Shown: one piece after another, positions 18,235 through 26,364 of the stretch | How positions within the stretch are numbered: the stretch's first letter is position 1 | Layout: each line of letters opens with the position of its first letter | Assembly: GCF_000479335.1 (NCBI RefSeq) | Contig: NC_022584.1 | Coordinates: 62,001-126,000, forward strand | Length of the DNA: 64,000 bases | Direction of reading: 5' to 3' | Origin: Streptococcus ilei | GTDB taxonomy: Bacteria; Bacillota; Bacilli; Lactobacillales; Streptococcaceae | Made by a program: the position numbers and the translations under genes | The notes under the pieces: model-generated | Database searches by the model: none | Told to the model about the DNA's origin: nothing | Seen by the model: only the letters and a program-made list of their open reading frames with translations

Positions 18235-19201
18235 TCGATTCTTATTTGTCAAACACTATCTAATCTCTCATCGCCGCTATCTCTATTTGATCGGTTTACT
18301 CCTTTCTTCTCTTGTTTTGTTTGCCTATATATTCGAAGGCTACCGCAATTTTCTTCTCTACCTGACTGGCATTTTGGCTTTTTTGAGCCTTCTTCTCATT
18401 ATGTGGGATGTAGCCACTGGGTATCAGGCCTATCGGAAGGAAGTGCTCTATGGGGAGGGAGTAGCTGAGACCCCTCTAGAAATGGTCTTGAGTCAGAAGC
18501 TAGCAAGCAGTCAGCAAGCCCAGCGTGAGCAAACCACGGTGAGTCTAGAGGCCTATAATGACCTGATGGATTACTATACTCTCTGGGTCCACCAGATTAA
18601 GACACCTATTGCGGCCAGCCAACTCCTGGTTCAAAATATAGAAGACAGCGACCTGAGAAAACAAATGGAGCAGGAGCTCTTTAAGATTGACTCCTATGCC
18701 AATCTGGTCCTCCAATATCTGAGACTCGAAAGCTTTCACGATGATTTGGTGCTTAAGCGTGTTCCACTCGAAGAGCTGGTCAAAGAAGTGGTGAGAAAGT
18801 ACGCTATCTTCTTTATCCAAAAGGGATTGACGGTGGATCTGCATGACTTAGATGTCGCTGTCATTACCGATCGCAAGTGGCTCTTGGTCATCATCGAGCA
18901 ATTGCTGTCTAATAGCCTCAAGTATACCAGTGCTGGCGGGATTGAGATCTATTTCGATGACCAGACCCTATATATCAAAGATAGTGGGATCGGAATCAAG
19001 GATAGCGATATACTCCGTGTCTTTGAGCGGGGCTTCTCCGGCTACAATGGTCATCTGACTCAGCAATCTTCAGGACTAGGCCTCTACCTAACTAAAAAGA
19101 TTGCCGATCAGCTAGGACACCAGATTCATATGACGTCTCAGGTTGGTCAAGGCACGACTGTTGCCATACGTTTTGAAGAGAAAAAGTTGGTGATGGATTA
19201 G
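18227..19201 (+). CDS. BceS-like intramembrane-sensing histidine kinase
   Basis: A 324-residue kinase with two close N-terminal membrane helices (about 15-35 and 40-60) and almost no outside loop, the hallmark of kinases that sense through a partner exporter. The H-box is WVHQIKTPIAAS with His122; N-box QLLSNSLKYTS, G1 DSGIGIKD and G2 SSGLGLYLTKKI complete the ATPase domain. It is expected to be switched by flux through the BceAB exporter. Confidence 0.88.
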   Translation: MGNRFLFVKHYLISHRRYLYLIGLLLSSLVLFAYIFEGYRNFLLYLTGILAFLSLLLIMWDVATGYQAYRKEVLYGEGVAETPLEMVLSQKLASSQQAQREQTTVSLEAYNDLMDYYTLWVHQIKTPIAASQLLVQNIEDSDLRKQMEQELFKIDSYANLVLQYLRLESFHDDLVLKRVPLEELVKEVVRKYAIFFIQKGLTVDLHDLDVAVITDRKWLLVIIEQLLSNSLKYTSAGGIEIYFDDQTLYIKDSGIGIKDSDILRVFERGFSGYNGHLTQQSSGLGLYLTKKIADQLGHQIHMTSQVGQGTTVAIRFEEKKLVMD

Positions 19202-19262
19202 GGGAACTCGTCGATACTAATGATTCTTTCCCTCAGGTTCTCTTTTATTTGAAAATGACAAA

Positions 19263-19329
19263 AATGTAAGATTAGATTTTAAAAATGAAAGGTTAGGTTA
19301 TGGCGACCACCTTTTATTTTTTATACAAT
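19263..19329 (+). promoter_or_regulatory. Promoter and shared element before exporter operon 1
   Basis: AATGTAAGA, an A/T-rich gap and TAAAAATGAAAGGTTAG (19280-19296) are followed 27 bases later by TACAAT (19324-19329). The same blocks with the same 27-base spacing occur before exporter operon 2 (23376-23443). This is the best candidate for the response-regulator binding site. Confidence 0.65.
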
Positions 19330-19358
19330 AGTCTCATCAAATAAAGGAGGTCAAGAAA

Positions 19359-19487
19359 ATGAAACTCTTGAATTGGATGAAAGAACCCAAAAAGATTAAG
19401 AAACCAAATAAGAAAACCGATTTGGAAAAGGCGGAATTTGGTCGCCAAGTCCTACAACAAACCCAAGAATTTTTCTTGATCTACTAG
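19359..19487 (+). CDS. 42-residue basic peptide encoded before exporter 1
   Basis: An ATG frame with a near-perfect ribosome site (AAAGGAGG, seven bases ahead) between the shared promoter element and the exporter ATPase gene, 15 bases before the latter. The product MKLLNWMKEPKKIKKPNKKT... is very rich in Lys in its first half and ends in an amphipathic stretch, FGRQVLQQTQEFFLIY. No signal peptide or membrane span. I do not recognise it. Exporter operon 2 lacks an equivalent. Confidence 0.6.
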   Translation: MKLLNWMKEPKKIKKPNKKTDLEKAEFGRQVLQQTQEFFLIY

Positions 19488-19502
19488 TAAAAGGAGAAAA
19501 GC

Positions 19503-20261
19503 ATGTCATTACTAGACGTTCAACATATCAAAAAAATTTACAAAACCCGCTTTCAAGGAACGCAGGTCGAAGCCCTAAAGGACATTCACTTCACTGTTGA
19601 AAAAGGGGAGTATGTCGCAATCATGGGGGAGTCAGGGTCCGGGAAATCCACTCTCCTCAATATCCTAGCCATGCTGGACCAGCCGACGGAAGGACGGGTC
19701 TACCTAAATAGCATAGACACCTCGACCATCAAGAACAAGGATGCGTCCAGCTTCCGTCGCGAAAAACTAGGCTTTGTCTTTCAAGACTTTAACCTGCTCG
19801 ACACCTTGTCTGTCAAGGACAATATCCTCTTGCCATTGGTCCTTTCTCGCAGACCAGTCAAGGAAATGATGAGCAAGGTCGATAGCGTAAGTCGGGAGTT
19901 GGGCATTCACCAGCTATTGGAAAAGTACCCTTACGAAATCTCTGGTGGACAAAAGCAACGGGTAGCCGTAGCGCGGGCCATCATTACCTCACCAGAAATC
20001 CTCCTTGCGGATGAGCCAACAGGGGCACTGGATTCTAAGTCTTCGGCTGCTTTGCTAGATGTCTTTGAAGATATCAACACCATGGGCCAAACCATTCTCA
20101 TGGTGACCCACTCAACCGCAGCCGCAGCGAGGGCCAAGCGCGTGCTCTTTATCAAGGATGGGATTCTCTACAACCAGATCTTCCGTGGGGAAAAAACAGA
20201 ACGTCAGATGTTCCAAGAAATCTCGGATACCTTGACGGTCATGGCAAGTGAGGTGGAGTAG
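19503..20261 (+). CDS. BceA-like ABC transporter ATPase, exporter 1
   Basis: MacB/BceA-type ATPase of 252 residues: Walker A GESGSGKS at 42-49, Q-loop FVFQDFNLLD, signature ISGGQKQRVAVARA, Walker B ILLADEPTGALD and switch His in MVTHSTAAAA. It pairs with the FtsX-domain permease that starts directly after its stop. The protein is nearly identical to that at 23504 while the DNA differs at many third positions, so this is an older duplication under strong constraint. Confidence 0.9.
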   Translation: MSLLDVQHIKKIYKTRFQGTQVEALKDIHFTVEKGEYVAIMGESGSGKSTLLNILAMLDQPTEGRVYLNSIDTSTIKNKDASSFRREKLGFVFQDFNLLDTLSVKDNILLPLVLSRRPVKEMMSKVDSVSRELGIHQLLEKYPYEISGGQKQRVAVARAIITSPEILLADEPTGALDSKSSAALLDVFEDINTMGQTILMVTHSTAAAARAKRVLFIKDGILYNQIFRGEKTERQMFQEISDTLTVMASEVE

Positions 20262-22247
20262 ATGTTTCGATTAACCACTAAATTAGCTTGCTCCAATCTC
20301 ATCAAGAACCGCAAGCTCTATTATCCCTTTGCGATTGCGGTCATTCTCGCAGTGACCATCGCCTACCTCTTTGACTCCCTGACCTTTAATCCCAACATTT
20401 CTAAGCTGCGAGGGGGATCTTCCATACTCTTCACCCTAGGCTTGGGACTGTTTGTGGTCAATGCTGCTGGAGCCATCATCGTGCTCTATGCTAATAGCTT
20501 TGTCATGAAAAACCGCTCCAAGGAGCTGGGACTCTACAGCATGCTGGGCCTTGAAAAGCGGCATCTCATCAGCATGATCTTCAAAGAACTCTTGATTTTT
20601 GGTTTTGTGACTATCTCAAGCGGTATCTTGATCGGCGCCCTCTTTGACAAGCTGATCTTTGCCTTTCTCTTGAAACTGATGAAGATGAAGGTCCAGCTAG
20701 TATCTACCTTCCAACCTGGGATTGTGGTCGCAGTCTTTGTTACCTTTGGCCTCATCTTTGCCCTCTTGGTTCTTCTCAACGCTTGGCGCATTCTTCGTTT
20801 GAATGCCCTGCAATTGACTCGTGAGAAAGCGAGTGGTGAAAAGAAAGCTCGCTTTTTGTGGCCCCAAACCATCCTGGGTTTAGCTTCTCTCGGTTTTGGC
20901 TACTACCTAGCTTTGTCTGTCAAAGACCCCATGTCTGCGATTGTAACCTTCTTTCTAGCAGTTGTCTTGGTTATGATTGGGACCTACCTGCTCTTTAATG
21001 CAGGGATCACCGTCTTCTTGCATCTGCTTAAGAAAAAGAAGAGTTATTATTACCAACCCAACAACATGATCTCGGTCTCTAACCTCATCTATCGCATGAA
21101 GAAAAATGCAGTGGGCCTTGCGACCATTGCCATCCTCTCAACCATGGTATTGGTGACTATATCTGCTGCCACCAACATCTATATCGGTGGTGAAATGATC
21201 AAGAAAATCATGAATCCACATGATTTCTCCATTCAAGGAAAAGGCGTGGATTTGGAGTTAATCAATCAGAAATTTGATGAGTTTGCTTCTGAGCACCAAC
21301 TTGAGATCAAAAATCGTGACCTGATGAACTATGCCACCTTTGGGGTCGAATCCCAAAAGGGCACAGACTTCACGGTCTATCCTGATGATGAACACGATGT
21401 CAGACCGAGAACAGTCTTTCTGGTCTTTGATGCAGCTAGCTATGAGCAGATGACAGGAGAAGACGTCGATCTGACTGGCAACCAAGTCATCCTCTTTGCC
21501 CACAACAAGGCTCTGAAAGGGCAAAAGCAGTTTACTATTAATGGGCAAGACTTTCAAGTCAAGGAAGAAGTGACCAAGGATTTTATCACCGATCATGTCC
21601 CAAACATCTTCAATATGCTGACAGAGGATTTCAATTACCTGATCGTACCTGACCTTTCAGCCTTTGTTGCCAAGTTTCCGAACCTTGCTGTCGTTACCCA
21701 AATCTATGGTGGTTTCAATGTCAATATCGATGAAGAACACCAACTTAAGTTAGCTGACAGCTATGACAAGCTAATTGATGATTTTAGTAGCCAGCTGACA
21801 GATATGCAATTTGTATATGGAGGCAATCGAGCATATAATGTGAGAGAAATGAATAGCCTCTTTGGTGGCATCTTCTTTATCGGTATTTTCTTGTCATTGA
21901 TCTTTATGGTCGGAACAGTCATCGTTATCTACTACAAGCAAATTTCAGAAGGCTATGAAGACCGTGACCGCTTTGTCATCCTCCAACAGGTGGGACTTGA
22001 TGAAGATGAGGTCAAACGGACCATCAACCGTCAAGTGCGGACCGTCTTCTTCCTTCCCCTTATCTTTGCCTTTGTCCACCTGGCCTTTGCCTACCATATG
22101 ATCCGCCTTATTCTTAAAGTGCTCGGTGTCATCAATAGTAGCCAAGTCCTCGTCGTCACCCTCAGCGTCTGTGCCGTCTTTCTCGTCACCTACCTGGTTG
22201 TCTTTTGGATCACCTCTCGGAGCTATCGTAAGATTGTGCAGATATAA
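20262..22247 (+). CDS. BceB-like ABC transporter permease, exporter 1
   Basis: A 661-residue permease with the BceB plan: about ten membrane helices, two FtsX-like regions (NRSKELGLYSMLGLEKRHL at about 85 and YYKQISEGYEDRDRFVILQ at about 560) and one large extracellular domain of about 200 residues between helices 7 and 8 (about 305-525). These exporters free lipid-II-cycle intermediates from peptide antibiotics and signal to the kinase. The extracellular domains of the two copies differ much more than the rest, suggesting different drug ranges. Confidence 0.9.
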   Translation: MFRLTTKLACSNLIKNRKLYYPFAIAVILAVTIAYLFDSLTFNPNISKLRGGSSILFTLGLGLFVVNAAGAIIVLYANSFVMKNRSKELGLYSMLGLEKRHLISMIFKELLIFGFVTISSGILIGALFDKLIFAFLLKLMKMKVQLVSTFQPGIVVAVFVTFGLIFALLVLLNAWRILRLNALQLTREKASGEKKARFLWPQTILGLASLGFGYYLALSVKDPMSAIVTFFLAVVLVMIGTYLLFNAGITVFLHLLKKKKSYYYQPNNMISVSNLIYRMKKNAVGLATIAILSTMVLVTISAATNIYIGGEMIKKIMNPHDFSIQGKGVDLELINQKFDEFASEHQLEIKNRDLMNYATFGVESQKGTDFTVYPDDEHDVRPRTVFLVFDAASYEQMTGEDVDLTGNQVILFAHNKALKGQKQFTINGQDFQVKEEVTKDFITDHVPNIFNMLTEDFNYLIVPDLSAFVAKFPNLAVVTQIYGGFNVNIDEEHQLKLADSYDKLIDDFSSQLTDMQFVYGGNRAYNVREMNSLFGGIFFIGIFLSLIFMVGTVIVIYYKQISEGYEDRDRFVILQQVGLDEDEVKRTINRQVRTVFFLPLIFAFVHLAFAYHMIRLILKVLGVINSSQVLVVTLSVCAVFLVTYLVVFWITSRSYRKIVQI

Positions 22248-22257
22248 GGAAAAAGAA

Positions 22258-22436
22258 GAGAGTGGGACAGAAATCGGTAATTCGTTAGAATTCGATTTCG
22301 TCGTCCCACCTCCGCACAGTTGAGTAGGGCTGTAAAAGCTGATGAAATCAGCGTAGTAGAGCCCACTCAACCACTGCGTCTTGCTCGACAATCCAAAAAT
22401 AATTGAGAGGCTAGGACTTTTGTCCCAGCCTCTTTT
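22258..22436 (+). repeat. Structured intergenic repeat, copy 3
   Basis: Same plan and orientation as copies 1 and 2, beginning ten bases after the exporter 1 permease stop; the last hairpin can end that operon. Confidence 0.85.
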
Positions 22437-22483
22437 TGTGCGAAAACCGACAGCGATTGTTTTTGCTTTTCAAAGGGATATAC

Positions 22484-22517
22484 AAAAAAACCGAACCACT
22501 AGAGTTCGGTTTTTTAT
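22484..22517. terminator. Bidirectional terminator after SemiSWEET 1
   Basis: AAACCGAAC / GTTCGGTTT flanked by A-run and T-run on the two sides. Confidence 0.8.
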
Positions 22518-22526
22518 CGATTTCTT

Positions 22527-22790
22527 TTAGAGTGATGTTAGGAAAGTCAATCCTCCTAGGATGACACCTGCTGAATTCGGAATAATCAAAATCCAGTCTT
22601 TTTTAGGTTCCTTTGTCCAACCATAAATGACCCAGATCAAGCAAGAAATAGCAGCTGACAAGGGTTGGAAAGGTTGGGCCTTATGTCCCTGTAAATTGGC
22701 AATAATTTGTGGGATGTAGGCAATGAAAACGATAATCCCAATAAAGGCACCGATCGAGCCAACGATTTGGTTGATTTTTTGTTTGTTCAT
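22527..22790 (-). CDS. SemiSWEET sugar transporter 1
   Basis: An 87-residue protein with three membrane helices and the PQ-loop motif YIPQIIANLQGHKAQPFQPL between helices 1 and 2, then LIWVIYGW and a third helix. This is the bacterial half-size SWEET unit, which dimerises to move sugars by facilitated diffusion. It is transcribed away from the related gene at 23071. Confidence 0.9.
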   Translation of the reverse strand: MNKQKINQIVGSIGAFIGIIVFIAYIPQIIANLQGHKAQPFQPLSAAISCLIWVIYGWTKEPKKDWILIIPNSAGVILGGLTFLTSL

Positions 22791-23070
22791 AAAATTTTAC
22801 CTCTGTATATCAAAATAGCATAAGTAGGAAGATAATGCAATTAATTTGCATGCTACGCAAAATGAAAACGATCACATTTGCAAAAGAATTAGACAAAGTG
22901 TCAAAAAATGGCAACTAGAGAGAAAATCCACTCGAAAAGAAATCCATCTTCCTGCAAAATCACAAGATTGTGACATTTTACAGTTCGGTAACATTTGAAA
23001 AAAGCACTTGAATTTTAAGAGGGCAAGCGTTAGAATAGTGCGTACTTAAAAAATGAAAGGTATTTTGAAA

Positions 23071-23328
23071 ATGAATGAAAAACAAATGAAAATTCTTGGT
23101 TGGGTTGCGACCTTTATGTCTGTGATGATGTATGTCTCTTATTTCCCACAAATTATGGATAATCTCGCTGGTCACAAAGGAAACTTTATTCAACCTTTAG
23201 TGGCAGCCATCAACTGTAGTCTTTGGGTCTACTACGGACTCTTCAAAAAAGAACGCGATATCCCACTTGCTGCAGCCAATGCTCCAGGGATTATCTTTGG
23301 GTTGATTACAGCCATCACAGCCTTATAA
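23071..23328 (+). CDS. SemiSWEET sugar transporter 2
   Basis: An 85-residue paralog of the gene at 22527: PQ motif YFPQIMDNLAGHKGNFIQPL, CSLWVYYGL and the final glycine-rich helix PGIIFGLITAITAL. I chose ATG 23071 because AAAGG lies 11 bases ahead; the in-frame ATG at 23053 lacks a ribosome site. The two genes diverge from a 280-base spacer. They could form homodimers or a heterodimer. Confidence 0.88.
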   Translation: MNEKQMKILGWVATFMSVMMYVSYFPQIMDNLAGHKGNFIQPLVAAINCSLWVYYGLFKKERDIPLAAANAPGIIFGLITAITAL

Positions 23329-23333
23329 GAAGG

Positions 23334-23364
23334 AACTAGCTCCCGCATGGAAGCTAGTTTTTTA
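23334..23364 (+). terminator. Terminator after SemiSWEET 2
   Basis: AACTAGCT / AGCTAGTT followed by TTTT. Confidence 0.8.
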
Positions 23365-23370
23365 ATACCT

Positions 23371-23443
23371 TACAGAAATGTAAGAAATCAGGGTAAAAAT
23401 GAAAGGTTAGCTTATTGTAGATCTCTTTCCAAATCGTTACAAT
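23371..23443 (+). promoter_or_regulatory. Promoter and shared element before exporter operon 2
   Basis: TTACAGAAATGTAAGA contains the inverted repeat CTTACA/TGTAAG; then TAAAAATGAAAGGTTAG ends at 23410, and TACAAT at 23438-23443 follows 27 bases later, exactly as before exporter operon 1. Confidence 0.65.
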
Positions 23444-23503
23444 AGAGATGTAAGAAGTTCTATTAATATCAATCATATAACTAGATGGAAATGGAGAATG
23501 AAA

Positions 23504-24271
23504 ATGGCCTTATTAGATGTACAACATGTGAAAAAAATCTACAAAACCCGCTTCCAAGGAACGCAGGTCGAAGCCCTAAAAGATATCCACTTCACCGTGG
23601 AGAAGGGCGAATACGTCGCCATCATGGGGGAATCGGGATCCGGGAAATCGACCCTCCTTAACATCCTAGCCATGCTGGACCAGCCGACCGAAGGGCGGGT
23701 CTACCTCAATGGCACCGATACTTCAACCATCAAGAACAAGGATGCGTCCAGCTTTCGTCGGGAAAAACTAGGCTTTGTCTTTCAAGACTTTAATCTGCTC
23801 GACACCTTGTCTGTCAAAGACAATATCCTCTTGCCTCTGGTCCTTTCTCGTAGACCGGTCAAGGAAATGATGACTAAGGTGGATGGCGTCAGTCGGGAAT
23901 TGGGCATTCACCAGCTTCTTGAGAAATATCCTTACGAAATCTCTGGTGGGCAAAAGCAACGGGTGGCTGTAGCACGGGCCATTATCACCTCACCTGAAAT
24001 CCTCCTCGCTGATGAGCCAACAGGGGCGCTGGATTCCAAGTCTTCGGCTGCTTTGCTAGATGTCTTTGAAGATATTAATAGCATGGGCCAAACCATCCTC
24101 ATGGTGACCCACTCAACCGCAGCGGCAGCTCGGGCCAAGCGCGTGCTCTTTATCAAGGATGGAATTCTCTACAACCAGATCTTCCGCGGGGAAAAAACAG
24201 AACGTCAGATGTTCCAAGAAATCTCGGATACTTTGACGGTTATGGCGGGTAAGGAGGATAGCGATGTTTAA
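23504..24271 (+). CDS. BceA-like ABC transporter ATPase, exporter 2
   Basis: A 255-residue ATPase with the same Walker, signature and switch motifs as the protein at 19503 and only scattered substitutions (for example MALLDVQHVKK, NGTDTSTI and the C-terminal AGKEDSDV). I chose ATG 23504 because GGAG is seven bases ahead; the ATG at 23498 is too close to it. The stop overlaps the permease start by eight bases. Confidence 0.9.
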   Translation: MALLDVQHVKKIYKTRFQGTQVEALKDIHFTVEKGEYVAIMGESGSGKSTLLNILAMLDQPTEGRVYLNGTDTSTIKNKDASSFRREKLGFVFQDFNLLDTLSVKDNILLPLVLSRRPVKEMMTKVDGVSRELGIHQLLEKYPYEISGGQKQRVAVARAIITSPEILLADEPTGALDSKSSAALLDVFEDINSMGQTILMVTHSTAAAARAKRVLFIKDGILYNQIFRGEKTERQMFQEISDTLTVMAGKEDSDV

Positions 24272-26255
24272 ATTATCGAGTAAATTAGCCTTTTCTAACC
24301 TCAAACAAAATCGCAAGCTGTATTACCCTTTTGCCTTGGCTGTTATTTTAACGACCATGATCCTCTATAGCTTTATCGCTTTGGCATCAACCCCTCATTT
24401 AGAGGATTCTTACGGAGGGGGGGCGGCGAGAACTGTTCTTGGTTTTGGTAGTTTCGTCGTCCAGCTGGTCGTCATCATTTTGGTGGCTTATGCCAATGGC
24501 TTTGTCATGAAAAATCGTTCCAAAGAACTGGGCTTGTACAGTGTTCTGGGAATGGAGAAGAAGCATCTCCTCATCATGACCTTATGGGAATTGCTCTTCT
24601 TCTATGTTCTCACAGTTGGAGTAGGACTAGGTTTGGGGCTCTTATTTGATCGCCTGATTTTTGCCTTGCTCCTAAAATGTATGGGGCTACCAGTCGTCAT
24701 TCAATCAACCTTCCAGCTAGGAGCTGTCATTGACACTTTACTTGGGTTAGCCTTAGCTTTTGGCCTCATTCTCTTGTTGAATTCTTTCCGCCTCTTGCGC
24801 TACAGTTCCCTCCACCTCATGCAACAGAAAAAAGCAGGAGAGAAGAAGGGACGCTTCTTGCTGGTCCAAACTCTGTTAGGACTTGGGCTCTTAGGAATTG
24901 CGTTTTATATAGCGCTAACCGTTGAGCGTCCGGTAGCGGCTGTTCAAGGATTCTTTATTGCTGTCATTTTGGTCATTCTGGCGACTTATCTCTTATTCAA
25001 CGCAGGCTCCATTACCTTCTTAAGATTTCTCAAAGGTAGGAAATCCTACTATTACAAGCCAGAGAATTTTATATCCGTCTCTAACTTAATCGCTCGGATG
25101 CGAAAAAATGCAGCGGGCCTTGCGACCATTAGTATTCTTTCCACCATGGTCTTGGTCACCTTAACCGGGTCGCTCAATATCTTTATTGGAGGGCAGAACT
25201 ACCTAGATACTGTTTACCCTTCTGATTACATGATTAGTGTGGGGCATATGCCTTCAGATGCTGAGACAGAACCGGTTATCAAGGATGTTCAAGCTCAAAT
25301 TAAGAAAACAGCCGATGCGACAAATCTATCAGATTATCAGGTGGCACAGACAACATACTGGTCGGCTGAAATTCGAAAGATTGATGGAAGGAGCTTAGAG
25401 GTTTATGAACAAGCTGGTCAGGAGATGAAGACAGAGGGAACAGTCTACTTTTTTGATCATGCGACTTACGAGCAACTGACGGGTCAAAAAGTTGAGCTTG
25501 GGGAAAATGAAATCCTAGCCTATGGGTATCAGTATCCAGGAAAATTAGATTCGCAATTAGAAATCAATGGGAAGACCTTCACGATTAAACAAAAACTAGA
25601 CTCCAATTTTATCCAAGGAAAACTCCCTCAATCCGACCTGTTTCAACATCAAATGGGTTTGTACCTTGTCCTCCCTGACTTGAACCAACTGGGTCTAAAA
25701 GTTGATAAGAATTTAGAATTCTCTATTAATGCCAAAAATAAAGACAACAAAGATTTTACTGGTGGCGTGACCAAAGAGCTGTATTCGACAGACAAAATGA
25801 GTCAATATGGTGCGACTTATTTTGGTGGATATGAACGATACAGTATAGAGAAGGAGTGGCGTGAAACAGCAGGGACTCTCCTCTTTATTGGGATTTTCCT
25901 ATCGGTCATCTTTCTATTAGCTACAGTTCTCGTGATTTACTACAAGCAGATTTCAGAGGGTCATGAGGATCGGGATAATTTTGTGATCTTGCAACAAGTA
26001 GGATTGGACCAAAAGCAAACCGGCACCACCATTCGCAAACAGATTCTCACCGTCTTTTTCCTTCCACTATTCTTCTCCTTCTTGTACCTAGGAGTAGCCT
26101 ACAAGATGATTGCAAAGATCGTTGCCATCTTAGGAGCGACCAATGCGGGACTGGTCCTTCAAACAACCTTAGCAATCTGCGCTGTCTTTTTCATCTCCTA
26201 TGTCCTCGTCTTTCTGCTGACTTCCAGAAGTTATCGGAAGATTGTCGTGAGGTAG
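24264..26255 (+). CDS. BceB-like ABC transporter permease, exporter 2
   Basis: A 663-residue paralog of the permease at 20262 with the same membrane plan: NRSKELGLYSVLGMEKKHL near 80, a large outside domain at about 305-530 and YYKQISEGHEDRDNFVILQ near 560. The membrane parts align well with copy 1; the outside domain (IGGQNYLDTVYPSDYM onward) is largely different. It likely shares the two-component system at 17557-19201, having none of its own. Confidence 0.9.
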   Translation: MFKLSSKLAFSNLKQNRKLYYPFALAVILTTMILYSFIALASTPHLEDSYGGGAARTVLGFGSFVVQLVVIILVAYANGFVMKNRSKELGLYSVLGMEKKHLLIMTLWELLFFYVLTVGVGLGLGLLFDRLIFALLLKCMGLPVVIQSTFQLGAVIDTLLGLALAFGLILLLNSFRLLRYSSLHLMQQKKAGEKKGRFLLVQTLLGLGLLGIAFYIALTVERPVAAVQGFFIAVILVILATYLLFNAGSITFLRFLKGRKSYYYKPENFISVSNLIARMRKNAAGLATISILSTMVLVTLTGSLNIFIGGQNYLDTVYPSDYMISVGHMPSDAETEPVIKDVQAQIKKTADATNLSDYQVAQTTYWSAEIRKIDGRSLEVYEQAGQEMKTEGTVYFFDHATYEQLTGQKVELGENEILAYGYQYPGKLDSQLEINGKTFTIKQKLDSNFIQGKLPQSDLFQHQMGLYLVLPDLNQLGLKVDKNLEFSINAKNKDNKDFTGGVTKELYSTDKMSQYGATYFGGYERYSIEKEWRETAGTLLFIGIFLSVIFLLATVLVIYYKQISEGHEDRDNFVILQQVGLDQKQTGTTIRKQILTVFFLPLFFSFLYLGVAYKMIAKIVAILGATNAGLVLQTTLAICAVFFISYVLVFLLTSRSYRKIVVR

Positions 26256-26324
26256 CGTTTGATACGATGGAAGCTCTTAGGAAAATAGGTGAAGAAGAAA
26301 TTAACTGGAACACTTTTTTCAACC

Positions 26325-26357
26325 AAAAACACCGAGGATTACATCCCCGGTGTTTTT
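26325..26357. terminator. Bidirectional terminator between convergent genes
   Basis: AAAACACCG / CGGTGTTTT around a 13-base loop, T-rich on both strands; serves exporter 2 and the minus-strand lipoprotein gene. Confidence 0.8.
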
Positions 26358-26364
26358 ATCGTGA

